Origin: Candidatus Zipacnadia bacterium
GTDB taxonomy: Bacteria; Armatimonadota; Zipacnadia; Zipacnadales; Zipacnadaceae
Assembly (NCBI GenBank): GCA_029821455.1
Contig: JALGTI010000072.1
Coordinates: 1-11,706, forward strand
DNA: 11,706 nt
Reading direction: 5' to 3'
Shown here: one piece after another, positions 5,628-11,706 of the stretch
How the letters are laid out: each line of letters begins with the position of its first letter
Numbering within the stretch: position 1 is the first letter of the stretch
Translations under genes and position numbers: made by a program
The notes under the pieces: generated by a model
The model's input: only the letters and a program-made list of their open reading frames with translations
Told to the model about the DNA's origin: nothing
Database searches by the model: none

Positions 5628-7088
5628 ATGGCCAACAAGTATGAGGGTGCGATTGAGAAGCTGAGCGACTACCAGTGGCGCTTGCCCCGAGACACAACCC
5701 GAGGTATGCTAACAGATGGCATCGTGTACGCCGATGAGGTCCTGTTCAGGGACCTGCGCGATGATGCTGCTCTGTGGCAGGTTGCCAATGTGGCGTGTAT
5801 GCTGGGAATCGTGGGGGCTTCGATGGCGATGCCGGACTGCCACTATGGTTATGGCTTTCCCATCGGTGGGGTGGCAGCTTTCGACGTGGAGGAGGGTGTC
5901 ATTTCGCCCGGTGGCGTCGGGTACGATATCAACTGTGGTGTCCGGCTGCTGCGGACCAATTTGACGGAGGAGGACGTCCGCCCTCGCATCAAGCAGCTTG
6001 CCGATCAGATATTCAGGGATGTCCCAGCTGGAGTGGGCGGAAAAGGAGACATAGACCTTAGTGATAAGCAACTCGATGAGGTGTTAGTCAAGGGAGCGGG
6101 ATGGGCTGTGGGGCAGGGCTATGGCACTCAGGACGACCTGGACGCGACCGAGGCAGGGGGCTGCCTGCCGGGGGCGGACCCGCTTGGTCTCAGCGACCGT
6201 GCTCGCAAGCGTGGCCGTCCCCAGCTTGCCACCCTGGGCAGCGGCAATCACTTCCTGGAGTTGCAGGTAGTGGACGAAATATCCAGCCCTGGCGCGGCCG
6301 AGGTTATGGGCCTGACTGAGCCGGGACAGGTCACGGTGATGATACACTGTGGCAGCCGTGGCTTCGGCCATCAGGTCTGTGACGACGCCATTGAGGTGAT
6401 GCAGCACGCCGTGGCCAAGTATGGTATCTCCTTGCCCGACAGGCAGCTTGCCTGCGCGCCGATTCGATCGGTAGAGGGCGAGCAGTACTACGCCCATATG
6501 GCCTGCGCGGCAAACTATGCGTGGGCCAACCGCCAGGCTATCACCCACAATGTGTGCGGTGCCTTTGAGCGCGTCTTTGGCCAGGGCCGCCACAAGCTGG
6601 GGCTGGTGATGGTGTGGGATGTGGCGCATAATATCGCGAAGTTCGAGCGCCACGAAGTCGCCGGCGCTGTGCAGGAGTTATGTGTACATCGCAAGGGCGC
6701 AACGCGGGCCTTCGGCCCGGGCGACCCGGAGTTACCGGCCCGCTATCGTGAGATAGGGCAGCCGGTCATCGTGCCCGGTGATATGGGCACAGCCTCCTGG
6801 GTCCTCGTCGGCACCGAGCAGGCGATGTCTCTGACGTGGGGCAGCACCTGCCACGGCGCTGGCCGGCAGTTGTCGCGCTCGGCGGCTCGCAAGCGCAAGC
6901 ACGGCAAAGAGGTTATCAGGGACCTTGAGCAGCAGGGCATCCACATCCGCGCGGCCGGCACCAAGACGGTGGCCGAGGAGATGCCGGAGGCGTATAAGGA
7001 TGTTGACCGCGTGGTCGAAGTCTGCCACGGGGCAGGCATTTCCCGGAAGGTTGCACGGCTGCGGCCTCTGGCAGTCATCAAGGGTTAG
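5628..7088 (+). CDS. rtcB: RNA-splicing ligase RtcB
   Basis: GTP- and manganese-dependent ligase that joins RNA 2',3'-cyclic phosphate or 3'-phosphate ends to 5'-OH ends, acting in tRNA splicing and RNA repair. The 486 residues match the family length. All metal and nucleotide ligands are visible: D100 and C103 (GYDINCGVR), H208 (GSGNHFLE), H240 (IHCGSRGFGHQ), H334 (WDVAHNIAKFE) and the guanylylated H409 (STCHGAGRQLSR). These sit five or six positions later than the corresponding residues known in Pyrococcus horikoshii RtcB. No intein is present. ATG 5628 has a perfect AGGAGG eight bases upstream; GTG 5622 would add two residues and overlaps the preceding stop. It begins two bases after the dciA-like gene ends, so co-transcription is likely. 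I see no archease, rtcA or rtcR gene. Confidence 0.96.
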   Translation: MANKYEGAIEKLSDYQWRLPRDTTRGMLTDGIVYADEVLFRDLRDDAALWQVANVACMLGIVGASMAMPDCHYGYGFPIGGVAAFDVEEGVISPGGVGYDINCGVRLLRTNLTEEDVRPRIKQLADQIFRDVPAGVGGKGDIDLSDKQLDEVLVKGAGWAVGQGYGTQDDLDATEAGGCLPGADPLGLSDRARKRGRPQLATLGSGNHFLELQVVDEISSPGAAEVMGLTEPGQVTVMIHCGSRGFGHQVCDDAIEVMQHAVAKYGISLPDRQLACAPIRSVEGEQYYAHMACAANYAWANRQAITHNVCGAFERVFGQGRHKLGLVMVWDVAHNIAKFERHEVAGAVQELCVHRKGATRAFGPGDPELPARYREIGQPVIVPGDMGTASWVLVGTEQAMSLTWGSTCHGAGRQLSRSAARKRKHGKEVIRDLEQQGIHIRAAGTKTVAEEMPEAYKDVDRVVEVCHGAGISRKVARLRPLAVIKG

Positions 7089-7121
7089 CGATAACATAAC
7101 CATCGCACGACACTGAGCGAG

Positions 7122-8111
7122 GTGCCGTTATTGGCTTTCGCAGAGTTTATCGCGCTATTGCTTGGTATTTCGGCTGCAGCAGGGGGACTGAGCTGGGGGG
7201 CAGAGAGGCTGGCGGAGCGTTATGGCGCCAATTTTGTGGGCAGCATCCTGCTGGCCCTTATCACCACCCTCCCAGAGTATATGTTCGTCGTCTTTGCCTG
7301 TCTGAAAGACGAGTATCAGATGGCCATCGGCTCGGCTATCGGCTCCTGTACGCTGCTCATCACCCTGGGCTATGGGAGCGTCATCCTGCTTGCCACCAGC
7401 CGCTTGAGCAAGCATCCGGTGAAGCAGATTGAGTTGTCGCGCAATACCGAGGTGGATGCCCTGTATCTGCTGGGCACTGCCGTGGTGGCTTTTGTCCTGG
7501 TGTGGTTAGGAGATGGGCTGAATATCTATGATGGGCTGATTCTCATGGCGTTGTTCGGCGCTTATATTATACAGCACTGGCGGCAGGCACGGGTGCACAT
7601 TGCCGCTCATAATGATAAGCAAGCCAAGCCCGGCGTTGACTGGCCGGCCTGGGCGGCGATGGGCGCCGCCGGTGCAGTCGTGGTGGCTCTTTCGGGCCCG
7701 TTTGTTGACTCGATGAAGGAAGTGGCCAGCGTCATCGGTATCAGCCCTGTGGTCATTGCTCTGGTGCTGGGCCCCCTGGCCTCGGAAATGCCCGAGAAGC
7801 TCACCGCGTTTATTACGGTAATGCGCGACGGCAAACTGGCGGAGATCTCGGTCTGCAATTTCATCGGCTCCAAGGTCAACCATAACAGTCTGCTGCTGGG
7901 TATGTTACCCATCATCGGCCTCTTGCACGGCAAAACCAATATCGAAGGCCTGCTCAGCCCGGCCTTTATGTTGATGACCGCCCTGACGGTGGTGGCCACT
8001 CTCTCGCTGGCTCGCCGCCGCCTGGCGCCTTGGCAAGGCGTCGTATTCGTTCTGCTCTACGTCGGGGTGCTGATAGTCTTCTTCCATGGGTACGGCCCCG
8101 TGACCCACTAG
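7122..8111 (+). CDS. CaCA-family sodium/calcium-type cation exchanger
   Basis: Integral membrane antiporter of the Ca2+/cation antiporter superfamily, with about ten hydrophobic segments over 329 residues, the usual prokaryotic length. The two inverted alpha-repeats are recognisable. The first, around 40-85, contains ITTLPE with E52 and IGSAIGSC. The second, around 210-260, contains LASEMPE with E222 and E225, then NFIGSKVNHN. The first repeat is divergent, lacking the familiar GNVxGSN, so ion specificity cannot be assigned. A polar stretch near 150-170 separates the halves. Start choice is uncertain: GTG 7122 has only a weak upstream GAG, whereas TTG 7131 has GAGGTG six bases before it and would remove three residues. 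The gene sits 33 bases after rtcB and 20 before serS, probably in the same transcript, with no obvious functional link to either. Confidence 0.88.
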   Translation: MPLLAFAEFIALLLGISAAAGGLSWGAERLAERYGANFVGSILLALITTLPEYMFVVFACLKDEYQMAIGSAIGSCTLLITLGYGSVILLATSRLSKHPVKQIELSRNTEVDALYLLGTAVVAFVLVWLGDGLNIYDGLILMALFGAYIIQHWRQARVHIAAHNDKQAKPGVDWPAWAAMGAAGAVVVALSGPFVDSMKEVASVIGISPVVIALVLGPLASEMPEKLTAFITVMRDGKLAEISVCNFIGSKVNHNSLLLGMLPIIGLLHGKTNIEGLLSPAFMLMTALTVVATLSLARRRLAPWQGVVFVLLYVGVLIVFFHGYGPVTH

Positions 8112-8131
8112 ACTGAGGGGTGCAATGCAAG

Positions 8132-9409
8132 GTGCTTGACAGACGACTAATCCGCGAAGAGCCGGACCGCGTGCGCCAGGCCCTGGAAAAACGCCGGTCC
8201 GACTTCGACCTTGACGAATTGATACAACTGGAGGCCAGGCGGCGTGAGCTGCTGGCCGTTGAAGAGCTGCGGGCCAAGCGCAACGAACTCAGCAAACAGA
8301 TCGGCGCCACCATCAAGGCCGGTGATGACGCGGAAGCCCTCAAGGCTGAGGTCAGCGAGGTAAACCGGCAGATTGAGCAGATGGAAAGCGAGCTGACCGA
8401 GGTAGAGGCGCTGTTTGACCAGCGGATGCTAGAGATTCCTAACATCCCCCGGGATGAGGTTCCCATCGGCGTGGATGAAGAGGACAATGTGGTGGTGGAG
8501 GAGTGGGGCGAAGCGAGGCGCTTCGACTTCGAGCCTAAGCCACACTGGGAACTTGGCCCGCAGCTTGGTATCCTCAACTTTGAAGTAGCAGCTAAGCTGG
8601 CCGGGGCGCGCTTTGTCACCGACATCGGGGCCGGAGCGCTGATGGAACGGGCGCTGATCAACCTGATGCTGGATACTCACACGCGCAAGCACGGCTACAC
8701 CGAGGTGCTGCCGCCGTTCCTGGCCAATGAGCGCTCACTGATCGGCACTGGCAACCTGCCCAAATTCGAGGATGACCTGTTCAAGACGCGGGAGGGCCTC
8801 TACCTGATTCCCACCGCCGAGGTACCGCTCACTAATATGCACCAGGACGAAATCCTGGATGGCAATCTGCTGCCGCTTTGCTATGCGGCCTACACCGCCT
8901 GTTTCCGCAGTGAGGCCGGCGCGGCCGGCCGCGAGAGCCGGGGCATCATCCGCCAGCATCAATTCCACAAGGTGGAGCTGATGAAGTTCACGCGCCCCGA
9001 ACAGGCAGATGACGAGCTGGAGAAGCTGGTCAAAGACGCCGAGACCATTTTGGAGCTGCTGGAGTTGCCCTACCGGCGCGTGCTCCTATGCACGGGGGAT
9101 TTAGGGTTCCAACCGGAGCGCACCTATGATCTGGAGTTCTACTTCCCGGCGATGGGCAGGTGGCTGGAGCTTAGCTCCTGCAGCCAGTATGGTGAGTTCC
9201 AGGCGCGACGCTGCAACACCCGCTTTCGGCCCCAGCCTGAGGCCAAGCCTCAATTCGTCCATACGATGAACGGGTCAGGCGTGGCATGTGGGCGGACGCT
9301 TGCGGCGATCATCGAGCACTATCAGCAGGAAAACGGCACCGTCGTCGTCCCCGAGGCCCTCAGGCCCTATATGGGCGGCCTGTCGGAGATCCTCCCCCCG
9401 CTGCCCTAA
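8132..9409 (+). CDS. serS: Seryl-tRNA synthetase
   Basis: Class II aminoacyl-tRNA synthetase that charges tRNA-Ser with serine, and the selenocysteine tRNA where present. Residues about 30-100 form the charged helical hairpin (EELRAKRNELSKQIG) that grips the long tRNA-Ser variable arm. Motif 1 lies around ALMERALINLMLDTH, motif 2 is CFRSEAGAAGRESRG with R259, and motif 3 is NGSGVACGRTL with R388. The serine-binding segment TAEVPLTN is also present. I chose GTG 8132 because the product then begins MLDRRLIREEP, matching the usual MLD start of the family, with GAGGGG about eleven bases upstream; GTG 8120 would add four residues but overlaps that site. At 425 residues it is full length. It is the last plus-strand gene and converges with the minus-strand operon. 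Confidence 0.96.
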   Translation: MLDRRLIREEPDRVRQALEKRRSDFDLDELIQLEARRRELLAVEELRAKRNELSKQIGATIKAGDDAEALKAEVSEVNRQIEQMESELTEVEALFDQRMLEIPNIPRDEVPIGVDEEDNVVVEEWGEARRFDFEPKPHWELGPQLGILNFEVAAKLAGARFVTDIGAGALMERALINLMLDTHTRKHGYTEVLPPFLANERSLIGTGNLPKFEDDLFKTREGLYLIPTAEVPLTNMHQDEILDGNLLPLCYAAYTACFRSEAGAAGRESRGIIRQHQFHKVELMKFTRPEQADDELEKLVKDAETILELLELPYRRVLLCTGDLGFQPERTYDLEFYFPAMGRWLELSSCSQYGEFQARRCNTRFRPQPEAKPQFVHTMNGSGVACGRTLAAIIEHYQQENGTVVVPEALRPYMGGLSEILPPLP

Positions 9410-9444
9410 CTGTACTTGCATTCGCCTTAAGTCAGCGGAGTGAT
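9410..9444. other. Short convergent intergenic gap
   Basis: These 35 bases separate the serS stop from the stop of the small basic ORF. I see no stem-loop with a T-run on either strand, so neither operon has an obvious intrinsic terminator here. Confidence 0.5.
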
Positions 9445-9555
9445 CTAGGTGCCCTTACGCTGGCTCTTGGCCCGCTTTTTCTTGCGCTTCTCCTTCAGGT
9501 CCTTCTTGCTCTTGGGCGGGAGTTTGCCCCGCGTGCGCTGCTGCTTGTCTGCCAT
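9445..9555 (-). CDS. Small highly basic protein, 36 aa
   Basis: I do not recognise this family. The ORF runs from ATG 9555 to TAG 9445 and encodes 36 residues with 12 Lys and 5 Arg against three acidic residues; it has no Cys and no membrane segment. The middle and end are dominated by lysine runs (PKSKKDLKEKRKKKRAKS), suggesting nucleic-acid or ribosome binding or a disordered tail, but that is inference from composition. The Shine-Dalgarno GGGGGTGAG lies about five bases before the start. It follows the nitrilase gene by 33 bases on the same strand and is the last gene of that operon, just before the convergent end of serS. The strong ribosome site and operon position argue for a real gene; simple composition is the main caution. 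Confidence 0.62.
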   Translation of the reverse strand: MADKQQRTRGKLPPKSKKDLKEKRKKKRAKSQRKGT

Positions 9556-9588
9556 AGTATCTCACCCCCTGATCCGGCACCTAGTGCG

Positions 9589-10503
9589 CTAATCGCTGAC
9601 CTTGCGCAACGCCTCGTCACGCGCGGCCAGCGCTTTGTCCCAGTAGTCATGCAGTCGTAACAGGCCGAATTCGTCAATGACAGCCTCGATGTCGAGGCCC
9701 TTGCGCTCGCTGCCGATGGCGTACTTGGCCTCCTGGGTCACGTAATCGAAGCTGATGTCGGTGCCGTATTTCTCTAGCATCTCGTCCATCTTATCCCAGT
9801 TGTAGTCCATATGCAAGAGCCGGCGGTTAAGGTTGAGGCGATGGGTGATGAGCGCCTCGTAGGTTGACTGTTCAAGCTGCCAGCCGGTTATATCCACGAT
9901 CTGGCCCAGCTCCGCCCCGATGGCCGAGACGATATAGCAACCCAGTTCCTGCGCCCACCAGCGTACCTGCCGCCCGCCCCGGTACATCGAGCAGAAGAAG
10001 ATGAGCTCGGCCCCGTTCTCCCTCAGGCCCTCCATAATGTTGCGGAAGTTGAGGTCAAAGCAGATGCAGATCCCCACCCGGCCGAACTCGGTTTCAAAGA
10101 CACTGGCCTCCTCGCCGGGGCGGATGCCATCCTCGATCTCGCCGATGGTGGGGTTCATCTTGTGATAGACGCCGGCGAGTTCCCCCTGCCGGTCAATCAG
10201 TAGGGCTGAGTTCCATAGCGTATCGCCCTCGCGCTCCCACATCGGCCAGATGATGTACAGATTGTGCTTGCGTGCCATCTCCATCGCCCACGAGCTGGTG
10301 GGGCCGCCGATTTCCTCAGCCACCTCTGCTGGCGTGCCGTCCGGCCGGGGGTAGACCTCCGGGAAGGCCAGCATTTCCGCTCCCATCCTCGCCGCCCGCC
10401 AGATGTACTTCTCCACCATCTCAAAGAATGGCTGCGGGTCATCGGGGTTGTACTTGGGGTCAGGGCTGTGGGACACACTGCCGACTGTTACATACCTGGA
10501 CAT
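9589..10503 (-). CDS. Carbon-nitrogen hydrolase, nitrilase superfamily
   Basis: Cytoplasmic amidohydrolase of the nitrilase superfamily, which cleaves non-peptide C-N bonds in amides, carbamoyl compounds or nitriles. The 304 residues carry the Glu-Lys-Cys triad: E49 (LAFPEVYP), K115 (YHKMNPTIGE) and C148 (GICICFDLNF). A second conserved glutamate probably lies among E122-E132. The family signatures GRVGICICFD and the later ISFDYVTQEA-like region are consistent with a complete enzyme, but the substrate cannot be read from the sequence; the Trp-rich segment after residue 80 is not diagnostic. ATG 10503 is preceded by GAGGAG about eight bases upstream. The gap to the upstream FN3 protein stop is only 24 bases, so the two are probably co-transcribed. 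N-carbamoyl-amine or beta-ureidopropionase-like activity is one possibility. Confidence 0.9.
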   Translation of the reverse strand: MSRYVTVGSVSHSPDPKYNPDDPQPFFEMVEKYIWRAARMGAEMLAFPEVYPRPDGTPAEVAEEIGGPTSSWAMEMARKHNLYIIWPMWEREGDTLWNSALLIDRQGELAGVYHKMNPTIGEIEDGIRPGEEASVFETEFGRVGICICFDLNFRNIMEGLRENGAELIFFCSMYRGGRQVRWWAQELGCYIVSAIGAELGQIVDITGWQLEQSTYEALITHRLNLNRRLLHMDYNWDKMDEMLEKYGTDISFDYVTQEAKYAIGSERKGLDIEAVIDEFGLLRLHDYWDKALAARDEALRKVSD

Positions 10504-10527
10504 GATACCATCTCCTCTCTGTGGTCG

Positions 10528-11706
10528 TTATTCCGCAATTCGGATGACGAAATCCTGCGTAGCCTTACCAAGGCGTTCAATAGTAGCCGCTACGCTGACT
10601 TCAGCCGTCCCCGCTACCTGGGGAGTACCTGACAGGAGGCCAGTTGCCTCATCAATGGCCAGCCAGTCAGGGCCCTGTTCGATGGAAAAGATAGGCGCTT
10701 CGATATCCCCGAAGCAAATGTGGCGAGTGCTGACGCGATAGGTACCGTGCATCCGCAGGTCTCCCAGTGAGCGAGTTGAGGCGACCTGATAGCTGTACTG
10801 CTGTCCGACTCTGGCCGTCACAACCGGCTCAGAATATATGAAAGGCCGGGGCGCGCTGGCGTAGTCGGACGGGCCGCTTCGTACCCCCTTTGTGTCTACC
10901 GCGACGATGCGGTAGTACGCTCTATTCGCGTTGGGCAAGGTTGCTTGCGGGCCAAGCACTACCACTTCTGTGACGCCTGTCTCCGCGAGGAAGTTTGCGG
11001 GGAACGTCTCCACCTTCCAGTCAGACCCACGTTTGTCGTAGTCGTCCTTTCCCGCATTTACCTGATAAGGGATGTCGTTGGCGGTGAAGCCCTTTTCGTC
11101 ACTGCCATAGACGCGGTACAGAATTGGGCGGCGGCCGACGGGGTTAGGGTCCCACCTCAGGACCCATGCGCCCGTCTCGGCGTCCTGCTCAATCCGCACA
11201 TTGAGCGGCACCGCTGGCCCTCGCGGCGTGAACCGCCACGTCTCACTCCACGGCCCCCACACCCCGTTTTCGTCCTTGGCTCGCACGCGCCAGTAGTATT
11301 CCGTATCCGGGGTCAGCAAGCCCACGTAGGGGATTGTGTACTGCGTCTGGCCGGCGTCGGCGGTGTTGGAGATAAGCTTCTCGAAGTTCGGCGACAGCGG
11401 CCACTTCAGATCCGGCCGATCAGACAGCTCAAAGTTGTAGTCGCTGATGTTGTCACCATCGGGGTCTTCAGCACTGTACCATTGAAAGGTGAACTGCGAG
11501 CCCTCAACATCTGCGCCATCGCGGGGGAAAATGGGAGCAGTGGGCGCGGCTGGCGGTTGCGTTGAGGAGCGCTCTATCCACTCATGCGTAATGCGAACCT
11601 GGCGCCCACCGGGGCTTTCGTCGGTGTACACGAATCTGTTCTCACCAACCCTCATTTCCGGCAGCGCAAGCGGCGCCATCTGGATATCGTTGATGATACC
11701 CAGGCT
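10528..11706 (-). CDS. C-terminal part of a fibronectin type III / Ig-fold extracellular protein
   Basis: The frame is open to the window edge, so the N-terminus is missing; 392 residues are visible, ending at TAA 10528. The first methionine near 11679 is internal and preceded by in-frame codons. Domains in order are: the end of an unidentified beta-rich domain (about 1-45), an FN3-like domain with YYWRVRAKDENGVWGPWSETW, a second FN3-like domain with YRVYGSDEKGF and YYRIVAVDTKG, and a C-terminal putative-Ig (He_PIG-like) domain with GPDWLAIDEATGLLSGTPQ. That architecture is typical of secreted or surface proteins that bind or degrade polysaccharide, but no catalytic domain is visible here. 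It lies just upstream of the nitrilase gene. Any signal peptide would be beyond the window. The function is unknown. Confidence 0.82.
   Translation of the reverse strand, partial: SLGIINDIQMAPLALPEMRVGENRFVYTDESPGGRQVRITHEWIERSSTQPPAAPTAPIFPRDGADVEGSQFTFQWYSAEDPDGDNISDYNFELSDRPDLKWPLSPNFEKLISNTADAGQTQYTIPYVGLLTPDTEYYWRVRAKDENGVWGPWSETWRFTPRGPAVPLNVRIEQDAETGAWVLRWDPNPVGRRPILYRVYGSDEKGFTANDIPYQVNAGKDDYDKRGSDWKVETFPANFLAETGVTEVVVLGPQATLPNANRAYYRIVAVDTKGVRSGPSDYASAPRPFIYSEPVVTARVGQQYSYQVASTRSLGDLRMHGTYRVSTRHICFGDIEAPIFSIEQGPDWLAIDEATGLLSGTPQVAGTAEVSVAATIERLGKATQDFVIRIAE

Noticed and set aside
7966..8661. Minus-strand open frame of about 230 codons opposite serS
   Set aside because: Ser/Arg-rich antisense shadow of the charged coiled-coil of SerRS; it overlaps two certain genes.
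10945..11565. Plus-strand open frame of about 200 codons opposite the FN3 protein
   Set aside because: Antisense shadow; the minus strand shows clear FN3 and Ig-type motifs.

Overview
The window is bacterial and carries a chromosomal replication-origin neighbourhood: dnaA, an AT-rich gap full of DnaA boxes, then dnaN, a wreck of recF, and a DciA-type (DUF721) helicase-loader gene. By eye the DNA is fairly GC-rich apart from the origin. The organism cannot be named from this sequence. GTG and TTG starts, an E. coli-like sigma-70 promoter and strong Shine-Dalgarno sites fit a free-living, probably uncultured bacterium. The large secreted fibronectin/Ig-type protein at the right edge would suit an environmental lineage, but that is a guess.

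Layout. (1) 1-704, minus: a zinc-dependent alcohol dehydrogenase-like gene, broken by a frameshift with apparent loss of part of the structural-zinc lobe. (2) 705-1774: about 1.07 kb with no convincing gene. It holds a candidate promoter for the left gene, several inverted repeats, a near-ideal extended -10 promoter reading toward dnaA, a compact DnaA-box cluster just after it, and then a leader of about 460 nt. (3) 1775-3181: dnaA, with an unusual P-loop. (4) 3182-3530: the probable oriC core, with consensus DnaA boxes, a GC step, a run of DnaA-trio-like triplets and an AT-rich palindrome. (5) 3531-9409: a tight plus-strand series of dnaN, recF remnant, dciA-like gene, rtcB (RNA ligase), a CaCA-family cation exchanger and serS. 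The gaps are short, so all or part could be one operon. (6) 9445-11706, minus: a 36-codon Lys/Arg-rich ORF, a nitrilase-superfamily amidohydrolase and the C-terminal part of a large FN3/Ig-fold protein. These are closely spaced and converge on serS.

How it fits together. DnaA would bind the clusters on both sides of its own gene, giving a bipartite origin and probably autorepression of the dnaA promoter. Melting would start at the trio/AT-rich element upstream of dnaN. DnaN supplies the sliding clamp and the DciA-like protein would help load the replicative helicase. The usual recF slot holds only an 83-codon relic with a destroyed P-loop. RtcB (RNA repair or tRNA splicing), the exchanger and SerRS are passengers in the origin operon with no obvious replication role.

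No CRISPR array, insertion sequence, tRNA, rRNA or recognisable novel defence system was found. The most notable signals are the origin architecture, the recF relic, the altered DnaA P-loop and the small basic ORF.
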